Shown piece after piece: positions 22,649-27,356 of a DNA stretch of 27,356 nt. The notes under the pieces were generated by a model that was not told the DNA's origin, did no database searches, and was given only the letters and a program-made list of their open reading frames with translations. The position numbers and the translations under genes were made by a program. Source of the DNA: a virus. The stretch spans positions 1 through 27,356 of IMG/VR virus record IMGVR_UViG_3300042509_000677, one strand, 5' to 3'. Each line of letters starts with the position of its first letter. Position 1 is the stretch's first letter.

Positions 22649-22935
22649 GCTTCACCACGGGCGATTGCCGCCATGCGCTTTACAGTGGCATTGGCCCCCG
22701 GAGTTTCTTGCGCCGCAATGCGCTCTAGACGCTCGTTCTTGGCTGCCAGCGCATCTGCAAGGCGTGACTGGCTATCTGCCATGTCTTTGAAGGCTTTTTC
22801 TACCACCTCGATTTGCGCACTCCATCGCGCCAATACGCAGTCAATATTAGGCTCACCTTTGCGCTTGCGCAGCCTATCGACAGCGGCCCAGCCTGCCAAT
22901 ACGCAGGCTGCTGCAAAAAATAGTTCTCCAATCAT
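22645..22935 (-). CDS. Membrane-anchored coiled-coil protein
   Basis: The 96-residue protein has an N-terminal transmembrane helix (residues 3-19, ELFFAAACVLAGWAAVD) followed by basic RLRKRK and a coiled coil (LARWSAQIEVVEKAFKDMADSQSRLADALAAKNERLERIA). The basic residues after the helix would keep the coiled coil in the cytoplasm, whereas an inner spanin (Rz) has its coiled coil in the periplasm, so a spanin role is uncertain. The ribosome site is strong (AGGAGG, 8 bases). The start overlaps the stop of the next gene upstream (ATGA). Confidence 0.65.
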   Translation of the reverse strand: MIGELFFAAACVLAGWAAVDRLRKRKGEPNIDCVLARWSAQIEVVEKAFKDMADSQSRLADALAAKNERLERIAAQETPGANATVKRMAAIARGEA

Positions 22936-23267
22936 TTTGCCAACCTCCTATAATATTCAATTTCGTGCGGCTTCAGCTTGCTGTGCTTCAAGTGGTAAGA
23001 TGCCAGCGCGGCAAGCAACGGATCGTCTGTCCTACGGCGAACTGTGCCGCGAAAGCTTCGATCACGCTTAAAGTCCCAACCAGATGGGTTGCCCTGCCCT
23101 GGCAGATACTTCTTTGGCAGTGATGCACGCATCTTAGCCATGTCAACCCTTGACAAAGTAACGCCGAAGCGGTGGCGAACATGAGCGAGGATCGTACTGT
23201 CATCGCTTATGTACGTTGCGAGATAACGGGCCAGTGCGACTGGCGTCGATGGTGATTCGTAAATCAT
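22932..23267 (-). CDS. Small protein with DNA-binding-like N-terminus
   Basis: The 111-residue protein begins MIYESPSTPVALARYLATYI, then ILAHVRHRFGVTLSRVDMAKMRAS resembles a helix-turn-helix (residues about 25-50). The rest is basic (KRDRSFRGTVRRRTDD) and ends in a Leu/Tyr helix (HEIEYYRRLAK). I do not recognise the family. The ATG overlaps the stop of the preceding small gene and its own stop overlaps the next ATG, so the operon is translationally linked. A regulator or DNA-binding role is possible. Confidence 0.6.
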   Translation of the reverse strand: MIYESPSTPVALARYLATYISDDSTILAHVRHRFGVTLSRVDMAKMRASLPKKYLPGQGNPSGWDFKRDRSFRGTVRRRTDDPLLAALASYHLKHSKLKPHEIEYYRRLAK

Positions 23268-23416
23268 GCCTGAAGCCTTTCCAAAAGATCCTGACGGCCC
23301 ATTTCTTTGGCGATCTGCATTGCCTTTTTGCGTGCAGCAACTCGGCTGGGTAGAAAGCGTCCGTCATTATCACGGGCCTGCTCAGGCTTGAGCCAGCGGG
23401 ATAAAATCTTAATCAT
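23264..23416 (-). CDS. 50-residue basic protein
   Basis: The ORF reads MIKILSRWLKPEQARDNDGR, then FLPSRVAARKKAMQIAKEMG and RQDLLERLQA. It is helical with net positive charge. It has ATGA overlaps on both sides and a ribosome site (AAGGAG, with 5 bases to the ATG) inside the previous gene's end. No family is recognised. The exact junctions support it as a gene despite its length. Confidence 0.6.
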   Translation of the reverse strand: MIKILSRWLKPEQARDNDGRFLPSRVAARKKAMQIAKEMGRQDLLERLQA

Positions 23417-23607
23417 GGTTTCTCCTTATGAATTATTTTCCATTGTGATTTGATCTGGTCTGGGCGGATAAATTCAAAGCCCATCTTCTGAAGCAATGCG
23501 CCTGTCACATGGCGCGGCGGATAAAATGCTACTGCATCGAACGAAGCCGACACAGTAGCTAGGTTCCCACTGGGAAATGCGTCTAAACCAGTGGGGGAGG
23601 AGGTCAT
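23413..23607 (-). CDS. 64-residue protein of unknown function
   Basis: Begins MTSSPTGLDAFPSGNLATVS; the C-terminal half (YPPRHVTGALLQKMGFEFIRPDQIKSQWKII) has a mixed alpha/beta pattern. No motif is recognised. It is the second gene of the leftward operon and its start overlaps the end of the HTH gene by 4 bases. The end overlaps the next ATG by 4 bases. Confidence 0.6.
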   Translation of the reverse strand: MTSSPTGLDAFPSGNLATVSASFDAVAFYPPRHVTGALLQKMGFEFIRPDQIKSQWKIIHKEKP

Positions 23608-23792
23608 CTACTCATCTCCGCCAAAGCCTTTTCCAGCTTGCCAATTGTCGGAAGCGTCGGGGCAATGCCCTGCTTTGTGTAGCGGTGTGCAATTGATGGC
23701 GAGACATTCGCAGCACGAAACAAAGCGTGCAGTTCAATGCGGCGATCTAAAGCGGTTTTAGCCACTTCATCCATGAGAGTTTTTCTGTCCAT
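23604..23792 (-). CDS. Small HTH protein, repressor/Cro-like
   Basis: The 62-residue protein has a helix-turn-helix pattern, LHALFRAANVSPSIAHRYTKQGIAPTLPTIGKLEKAL, similar to the Cro/C1 (XRE) fold, where NVSPSIAHRYTKQG would be the turn and recognition helix. It is the first gene of the leftward early operon. Its ATG has no ribosome site, but a promoter -10 (TATAGG) ends 6 bases before the ATG, so the message would start at or next to the ATG, as for lambda cI from PRM. No C-terminal dimerisation or cleavage domain is present; it may be a Cro-like regulator rather than a full repressor. Confidence 0.72.
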   Translation of the reverse strand: MDRKTLMDEVAKTALDRRIELHALFRAANVSPSIAHRYTKQGIAPTLPTIGKLEKALAEMSR

Positions 23793-23798
23793 ATCGGC

Positions 23799-23827
23799 CC
23801 TATAAATTAGACGCTTTTTAACATCAA
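23799..23827 (-). promoter_or_regulatory. Predicted leftward promoter of the HTH gene
   Basis: On the minus strand, -35 TTGATG (23827-23822), a 17-base spacer and -10 TATAGG (23804-23799). Each box matches sigma70 in 4 of 6 bases. The -10 lies 6 bases before the ATG, so a leaderless message is predicted. Confidence 0.55.
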
Positions 23828-23828
23828 G

Positions 23829-23840
23829 CGAAAAATTTCG
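23829..23840. promoter_or_regulatory. Candidate operator dyad
   Basis: CGAAA (23829-23833) and TTTCG (23836-23840) form a dyad with a 2-base centre, just upstream of the leftward -35 and 11 bases before the rightward -35. It is a natural place for the HTH protein to act on both promoters. No second copy is obvious in the gap. Confidence 0.35.
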
Positions 23841-23850
23841 AATTTATTTG

Positions 23851-23878
23851 TTGACCTAAATTGCAATGTGCGTAAAGT
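23851..23878 (+). promoter_or_regulatory. Predicted rightward promoter of the recombination operon
   Basis: -35 TTGACC (23851-23856), 16-base spacer, -10 TAAAGT (23873-23878). The 5' leader would be about 20 bases long and include GGAGG (23894-23898) before the first ATG. Confidence 0.5.
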
Positions 23879-23903
23879 GGGGGCAACAACAACGGAGGCA
23901 AAA

Positions 23904-24053
23904 ATGCAAAAAGTCATTTACCCGCACTTTGATAACCCAGAGACCAGCGACGAAGAACGCGCATTGATCGAGCGTCTTAAGGCGCAACCAATGCCAGCCG
24001 ATCTTGCCGAGCGCATCGAGCGTATCAATAAAGCTTTCGGGGCGCAGTCATGA
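23904..24053 (+). CDS. 49-residue protein, first gene of the rightward operon
   Basis: Starts MQKVIYPHFDNPETSDEERA and continues as a charged helix (LIERLKAQPMPADLAERIERI). The ATG at 23904 has GGAGG with a 5-base spacer; a longer frame from 23868 would start inside the promoter. It overlaps the next gene by 4 bases (ATGA). No family is recognised. Confidence 0.65.
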   Translation: MQKVIYPHFDNPETSDEERALIERLKAQPMPADLAERIERINKAFGAQS

Positions 24054-24280
24054 ACGGCGGCCTTTCACAATTTACCCGCGTGCTGGAAAGCGTTGACCTG
24101 ATTACGGTCTGGCCTGCCGAGCCGATCAGCGTAGACTTCTACCTGAACGCCAGCAGCGAAGCATGGGATGCAGAGATGCGCAGCCGCTACGGCGATGATT
24201 GGGAATCGCTCGATCAGGCCGATAGCTTTACGCAGCAAGAGTGGAATGAATGGAAAGCAGAACAGGAGGCTTTAATATGA
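24050..24280 (+). CDS. 76-residue acidic protein
   Basis: Begins MNGGLSQFTRVLESVDLITV, with an acidic, aromatic C-terminal part (SEAWDAEMRSRYGDDWESLDQ). It is of the size and charge of small phage anti-host proteins, such as DNA mimics, but nothing in the sequence proves that. It overlaps both neighbours by 4 bases. Confidence 0.6.
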   Translation: MNGGLSQFTRVLESVDLITVWPAEPISVDFYLNASSEAWDAEMRSRYGDDWESLDQADSFTQQEWNEWKAEQEALI

Positions 24281-24843
24281 AAGAGATTATAACCGCTTTG
24301 GCTAAGGCACTTCCCGAAGTTGACAGTGCTTCGAAGGATAAAAGCAACCCAGCGTTTCGGTCAAAATATGCCGACCTTGGCAACGTGATCGAAGCGATCC
24401 GCCCTATTGTAAAGCACGGTCTCTGGTATCGCCAAGAAACGATTGAGCATGAACAGGGAGCCTGCGTTGAAACCTTTTATCTGCATATAAGCGGAGAGGA
24501 AAAGAGCGGTGGCAAATGCTTTATCCGTGCGTCAAAGCAAGACGCTCACGGCTTCGGTAGCGCCCTTACCTATTGCCGCCGTTATGGCTTGATGGCTGCT
24601 TTCGGGATCGCGCCCGAAGATGATGATGGAAATGCTGCCGTCAAACAGGTTAAGCATTCCGAACCGATCAACCAGACGCAATGCGATATGCTGCGCACGC
24701 TGATCGAAGCCAGCGGATCAAACATCGTGGCATTCTGCAAATATTATGGGATCGAATCGCTGCCGGAATTGCCTGCAAACAAATTCGCCCATGCAGAAAA
24801 AAGCCTGCAAACCAAACTAGCGGCCAAGGGAGAGAAAGAATGA
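24277..24843 (+). CDS. erf: Erf-type single-strand annealing recombinase
   Basis: The 188-residue protein starts MKEIITALAKALPEVDSASK at an ATG with AGGAGG 8 bases before. It has the Erf family pattern FRSKYADLGNVIEAIRPIVKHGLWYRQ (27-53) and the core SKQDAHGFGSALTYCRRYGLMAAFGIAPEDDDG (86-118). Erf proteins form rings and anneal complementary single strands; in P22 they circularise the genome. The C-terminal part after residue 120 is variable. The gene stands directly before the exonuclease gene. Overlap with both neighbours is 4 bases (ATGA). Confidence 0.92.
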   Translation: MKEIITALAKALPEVDSASKDKSNPAFRSKYADLGNVIEAIRPIVKHGLWYRQETIEHEQGACVETFYLHISGEEKSGGKCFIRASKQDAHGFGSALTYCRRYGLMAAFGIAPEDDDGNAAVKQVKHSEPINQTQCDMLRTLIEASGSNIVAFCKYYGIESLPELPANKFAHAEKSLQTKLAAKGEKE

Positions 24844-25463
24844 TCGAGCAGCGCACAACCGAATGGTTCGCACAACGCTGCGGCCATCTTACCGCTTCAC
24901 GCATTGCCGATATGATGGCGCGCACCCAGAAAGGCTGGGGCGCGTCTAGGGCAAACTATGCTGCCCAACTTATTGCAGAGCGCCTAACAGGTGTTGCGGA
25001 ATCTGGATTTACAAGCGCAGCGATGCAGCATGGCATAGACACAGAAGCAGCCGCTAGAGCCGCCTACGGCTTCATGCAGGACGTTGAGGTTGTCGAAGCC
25101 CCATTCGTTCTGCATCCCCGCCTAGCATGGTCTGGTGCGTCTCCTGATGGCTTTGTGGGTGATGCTGGGCTGGTCGAGATTAAATGCCCCAATACTGCAA
25201 CGCACATCACCACACTGCGCGGCGGCGAGATTCCCGACAAATACATCAAGCAGATGCAATGGCAGATGGCTTGCACCGAAAGAGATTGGTGCGACTTCGT
25301 TAGCTTCGATCCGCGAATGCCGGTTGAAATGCAATTGCACATTCAGCGGGTTGATCGGGACAATGACTTGATCGCGGAGATCGAAAGCGCCGCGATTGGG
25401 TTCCTTGATGAAATTGCGGCAACCGTCGCAGAACTAGAAGCCATTTATAGAAAGGCAGTATAA
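24840..25463 (+). CDS. YqaJ/lambda-exonuclease-like recombination nuclease
   Basis: The 207-residue protein matches the YqaJ viral recombinase family: N-terminal RTTEWFAQRCGHLTASRIADMM (5-26), H64-G-x-x-x-E69, then SGASPDGFVGDAGLVEIKCP (98-117) with the catalytic D103, E113 and K115, and KYIKQMQWQM (134-143). Lambda exonuclease has the same D-(x)9-E-x-K layout. It degrades one strand of double-stranded DNA so that the annealing protein can load. It overlaps Erf by 4 bases and joins SSB by TAATG. Pairing of lambda-type exonuclease with an Erf annealase, not Bet, is seen in other phages. Confidence 0.9.
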   Translation: MIEQRTTEWFAQRCGHLTASRIADMMARTQKGWGASRANYAAQLIAERLTGVAESGFTSAAMQHGIDTEAAARAAYGFMQDVEVVEAPFVLHPRLAWSGASPDGFVGDAGLVEIKCPNTATHITTLRGGEIPDKYIKQMQWQMACTERDWCDFVSFDPRMPVEMQLHIQRVDRDNDLIAEIESAAIGFLDEIAATVAELEAIYRKAV

Positions 25464-25834
25464 TGACAGTTATTACAACCATCGTCGGCAATGTCGGCAA
25501 GGATGCGGTTTATAAGGAAGGGCAAAGCGGAAAAGGTTTCGTTAGCTTTTCCGTGGGCGCATCAGTGGGCTGGGGCGATAAGAAGGAAACGCTCTGGTTC
25601 GATGTGACGAAATGGAACTCTAGCCCCAAGCTGGCAGAGATGGTTCTAAAGGGAACCAAGATCACCGTGATCGGTGAATTGTCTACCCGTGAGCATAACG
25701 GCAAGACTTACCTGCAAATCAATGCACAGACTGTCGATCCGCAAAGCCGATCAGGTGGCGCACCGCAGCCGACAACATCAGACGATTCGTTCAATATGGA
25801 CGATTCGGATCTCGACGATTCAGTTCCATTTTGA
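25463..25834 (+). CDS. ssb: Single-stranded DNA-binding protein
   Basis: The 123-residue protein has an OB fold (residues about 1-92: [70 protein letters not shown]) and a short, acidic tail that ends [11 protein letters not shown], like the DDDIPF tip that recruits partner proteins in bacterial SSB. It protects single strands and would hand them to the Erf annealase. It is shorter than host SSB (about 170 residues). The TAATG junction links it to the exonuclease gene. Confidence 0.93.
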   Translation: MTVITTIVGNVGKDAVYKEGQSGKGFVSFSVGASVGWGDKKETLWFDVTKWNSSPKLAEMVLKGTKITVIGELSTREHNGKTYLQINAQTVDPQSRSGGAPQPTTSDDSFNMDDSDLDDSVPF

Positions 25835-25848
25835 GGAAGGAAAAGATT

Positions 25849-26079
25849 ATGAACGTAGCAGCAGACCAACTCCGCCTATATCTGGAGCGCATCGAGCGTC
25901 TTGAGGAAGAAAAGCGCGGCATATCGGAAGACATTAAAGAAGTTTATTCCGAAGCCAAATCCAATGGCTTTGACGCGAAGGTTATGCGCCAGATCGTAAA
26001 GCTGCGCCGCATGGAAACCCATGTTCGCCAGGAATGGGAAGCCGTTCTCGAAACCTATAAAGACGCACTGGGTCTTTAA
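25849..26079 (+). CDS. gapR: GapR-like nucleoid protein (DUF2312)
   Basis: The 76-residue protein is nearly all of the DUF2312 domain: [50 protein letters not shown], then a helix ending ALGL (parts joined from residues 5-54 and 60-76). In Caulobacter, GapR (89 aa) is a tetrameric clamp that encloses overtwisted DNA and stimulates gyrase ahead of forks. The ATG at 25849 has AAGGA with a 7-base gap; the ORF from 25831 has no such site. It follows SSB in the recombination operon, so the likely task is to support fast phage DNA synthesis, or to displace host GapR. Confidence 0.93.
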   Translation: MNVAADQLRLYLERIERLEEEKRGISEDIKEVYSEAKSNGFDAKVMRQIVKLRRMETHVRQEWEAVLETYKDALGL

Positions 26080-26080
26080 G

Positions 26081-26416
26081 ATGCTGCCGCCCCGTCGCCC
26101 ACAAGCTGCAAAGCGTCCCAAGCGGTTCGTATCGCCAGCGCATTGCAAGTTCGTTCGCTCCCACGCCTGCTGCGTGTGTCAGACCTATGATCATATCGAG
26201 GTTGCTCACGTCAGAACGGGAACGAACGGGGGGATGGGGTTAAAGCCTGGCGATTATTGGACGATCAGCCTTTGCCGCGATTGCCATTCCGAACAGCATA
26301 GGATTGGTGAGCAGTCTTTCGAGACAAAGCACGGCATCAACATGAAGGAACTTGCACGGGCATTTGTGAAAGCCAGCCCGAAGCGGAGTGAGTTGGAAAG
26401 GGCGCGTGATGGATAA
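26081..26416 (+). CDS. Ref-like HNH-type recombination nuclease
   Basis: The 111-residue protein has a basic N-terminus (PRRPQAAKRPKRF), then SPAHCKFVRSHACCVCQTYDHIEVAHVRTG (18-47), GMGLKPGDYWTISLCRDCHSEQHRIGE (51-77) and a helical end (KHGINMKELARAF). Cys30, Cys33, Cys65, Cys68 form a zinc site; H43 and H69/H73 are the His residues of an HNH-type nuclease. This layout is like the P1 Ref RecA-dependent nuclease core and NinG/DUF968-type phage nucleases. The gene lies between GapR and NinB, as HNH nucleases do in recombination operons. It starts 1 base after GapR stop. Confidence 0.8.
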   Translation: MLPPRRPQAAKRPKRFVSPAHCKFVRSHACCVCQTYDHIEVAHVRTGTNGGMGLKPGDYWTISLCRDCHSEQHRIGEQSFETKHGINMKELARAFVKASPKRSELERARDG

Positions 26417-26819
26417 GCGCACGATCAAGCTGGTATCAGCAGCGCACCGATATCGAGCCGCCAGCCTTATCTATCAGGCTCCACAAGGCTATGTCATGGC
26501 GATAGGCGAAGAAACCCGCACGCAAGAACAGAATCGCCTTATGTGGCCCTTGATCGCGGACATACAGGCGCAGGTTCCAGAGACAGCCACATTCTCAGCC
26601 GATGATATGAAATTGCGCTTCCTGCACGCATTGGGCCAGGAGATGCGCTTTCTGCCAGAATTGGAAGGCTCTGGAATGTTTCCCTGCGGCCAGCGATCAA
26701 GCACGCTGTCGAAGTCACAATTTAGCGCATTGATCGAGCTTCTGTTCCAATACGGCGCAAAACATGGCGTGCGCTGGTCGGACAAATCTCAGCGAACGAT
26801 TGACCTGAATGTAAAATAA
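26409..26819 (+). CDS. ninB: NinB-like recombination mediator
   Basis: The 136-residue protein (MDKRTIKLVSAAHRYRAASL) has the NinB pattern: EETRTQEQNRLMWPLIADIQAQVP, FSADDMKLRFLHAL, then GQRSSTLSKSQFSALIELLFQYGAKHGVRWSD (about 96-127). NinB (Orf of lambda, 146 aa) binds SSB-coated DNA and loads annealing or strand-exchange proteins. The start at 26409 overlaps the HNH gene's stop by 8 bases. The stop lies within a 14-base palindrome. Confidence 0.9.
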   Translation: MDKRTIKLVSAAHRYRAASLIYQAPQGYVMAIGEETRTQEQNRLMWPLIADIQAQVPETATFSADDMKLRFLHALGQEMRFLPELEGSGMFPCGQRSSTLSKSQFSALIELLFQYGAKHGVRWSDKSQRTIDLNVK

Positions 26820-26826
26820 TTATTTT
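26813..26826. repeat. 14-base perfect AT palindrome at the end of ninB
   Basis: AAAATAATTATTTT (26813-26826) reads the same on both strands and includes the ninB stop. AATTATTCT is repeated directly at 26832-26840 and 26861-26869 just after it. A protein-binding site in front of the last small genes is possible; there is no loop for a hairpin. Confidence 0.5.
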
Positions 26827-26841
26827 GTGCGAATTATTCTC

Positions 26842-26869
26842 TTGCAATATGTGTGAAGGTAATTATTCT
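26842..26869 (+). promoter_or_regulatory. Weak predicted promoter for the last small genes
   Basis: TTGCAA (26842-26847), 16-base spacer, TATTCT (26864-26869) before the gene at 26900. Both boxes match 4 of 6 bases. The direct AATTATTCT repeat overlaps the -10. Confidence 0.35.
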
Positions 26870-26899
26870 GACCACATCAACCACAAGCGGAGAATGAAA

Positions 26900-27103
26900 A
26901 TGGAAATGATAGTAGTTTTCAATCAAGGGTACAAGGCAGCGAAGGCTGGTGAACCTCGCGTTGCGCCCGAATCGATTCAGTATCCGATCTTTCATTATGT
27001 AACAAAGCAAATCACCCATTATGAGAAGGCGCTTCTTGACCGCATGTCCAAGCAGGTCTGGCTCCAAGGTTTTGATAAATGGGAGAACGCAAATGCCGCT
27101 TGA
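26900..27103 (+). CDS. 67-residue protein of unknown function
   Basis: Starts MEMIVVFNQGYKAAKAGEPR and ends DKWENANAA; the centre is helical (YEKALLDRMSKQVWLQGFDKW), with the GYKAAKAG and WLQGFD motifs that often appear in small phage or bacterial 'ribosome modulation-factor-like' proteins. The similarity is weak. The ATG at 26900 has GGAGA with a 6-base gap; ATGs at 26894 and 26906 are also in frame, and the longer frame from 26825 runs through the presumed promoter. It overlaps the next gene by 11 bases. Confidence 0.6.
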   Translation: MEMIVVFNQGYKAAKAGEPRVAPESIQYPIFHYVTKQITHYEKALLDRMSKQVWLQGFDKWENANAA

Positions 27104-27179
27104 AGCTTTTATCCTGCTGGGAATCATCCTGTGCATGTCGATTGTCGCTTATGACGAACTTTTCAAGGGAGGCAAATAA
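27093..27179 (+). CDS. 28-residue membrane peptide
   Basis: The ORF reads MPLEAFILLGIILCMSIVAY, then DELFKGGK. Residues about 5-20 form one short transmembrane helix. It overlaps the preceding gene by 11 bases and joins the next by TAATG, and has GGGAGAACGCAA before the ATG. It is short enough to be a chance ORF, but the exact stop/start junction supports translation. Confidence 0.5.
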   Translation: MPLEAFILLGIILCMSIVAYDELFKGGK

Positions 27180-27346
27180 TGCTTGCTGCTGAATTCACCA
27201 AAGGCCGCAAATCTGGTGCGGACACGCTCGATATTACGCGGATCGTCAATGGTCAGCGCACATATCTCGAAAGCTATGAAGTCTTGGGCAAACGCGAAGC
27301 CCGTAAAGTCGCGCAATCATTGGGCGCTACGCCTTGGAATTTTTAA
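27179..27346 (+). CDS. 55-residue basic protein
   Basis: The ORF reads MLAAEFTKGRKSGADTLDIT, then RIVNGQRTYLESYEVLGKRE and ARKVAQSLGATPWNF. The ATG at 27179 has GGGAGG 6 bases upstream. The pattern VNGQRTYLESYEVLGKREARKVA suggests a small beta-hairpin and helix, as in small phage DNA-related proteins. No family is recognised. It ends 10 bases before the window edge. Confidence 0.6.
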   Translation: MLAAEFTKGRKSGADTLDITRIVNGQRTYLESYEVLGKREARKVAQSLGATPWNF

Positions 27347-27356
27347 GGATCAATCA

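Noticed and set aside
1-27356. tRNA genes and an origin with TTATCCACA boxes
   Set aside because: No cloverleaf with CCA-type end or exact DnaA box was seen by eye; a full scan was not possible, so this is only a negative impression.

Overview
This window is part of the genome of a tailed phage (or prophage) with a short-tailed, P22-like virion. The likely host is an alphaproteobacterium. The virion genes follow the P22 order: small terminase, large terminase, portal, scaffold, coat, gp4-like adaptor, gp10-like tail hub, needle-like protein, then ejection proteins. The host clue is a GapR (DUF2312) gene, a family centred on Alphaproteobacteria. No integrase, no tRNA and no certain lysis cassette is visible. 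The left end cuts through a large virion gene.

Layout. (1) Positions 1-19719, minus strand: packaging and virion genes, densely packed with TAATG or ATGA junctions. From right to left: TerS, an HNH endonuclease, TerL, portal, five smaller genes that include a nine-repeat protein, scaffold, coat, small virion genes, gp4-like adaptor, a fibre-like small protein, a Lys-rich protein, a second HNH endonuclease, gp10-like hub, a needle/knob protein, four small genes, and ejection proteins with an M15 peptidase domain. (2) Positions 19710-23792, minus strand: early leftward genes. From the promoter leftward these are a small HTH protein, small unknown genes, a membrane/coiled-coil protein, a free-standing DnaA domain IV, a DUF1064 nuclease, a 16-residue leader ORF, a winged-helix replication initiator, a possible helicase-loader, a DNA methyltransferase and a 40-residue membrane peptide that runs into TerS. 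(3) Positions 23793-23903: divergent promoter region. (4) Positions 23904-27346, plus strand: recombination operon with two small unknown genes, Erf annealing protein, YqaJ/lambda-exonuclease-like nuclease, SSB, GapR, a Ref-like HNH protein, NinB and three small genes.

How it works together. The divergent control region would drive replication functions leftward and homologous recombination functions rightward. The recombination set (exonuclease, annealase, SSB, NinB, HNH) is what a pac-type phage needs to make concatemers, and TerS/TerL then package these into gp5-like procapsids built on the scaffold. The gp4, gp10 and needle proteins would close the portal, and the ejection proteins leave with the DNA.

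Points that stand out: an M15 peptidase domain separated by one reading frame from the ejection protein upstream; two HNH homing-type genes, one of which appears to have replaced the end of its neighbour; a phage-encoded GapR; a lone DnaA DNA-binding domain; a nine-copy 22-residue repeat protein beside a hexanucleotide tract; and a repressor-like gene whose promoter predicts a leaderless message. All calls are from reading the sequence; no database search was run.
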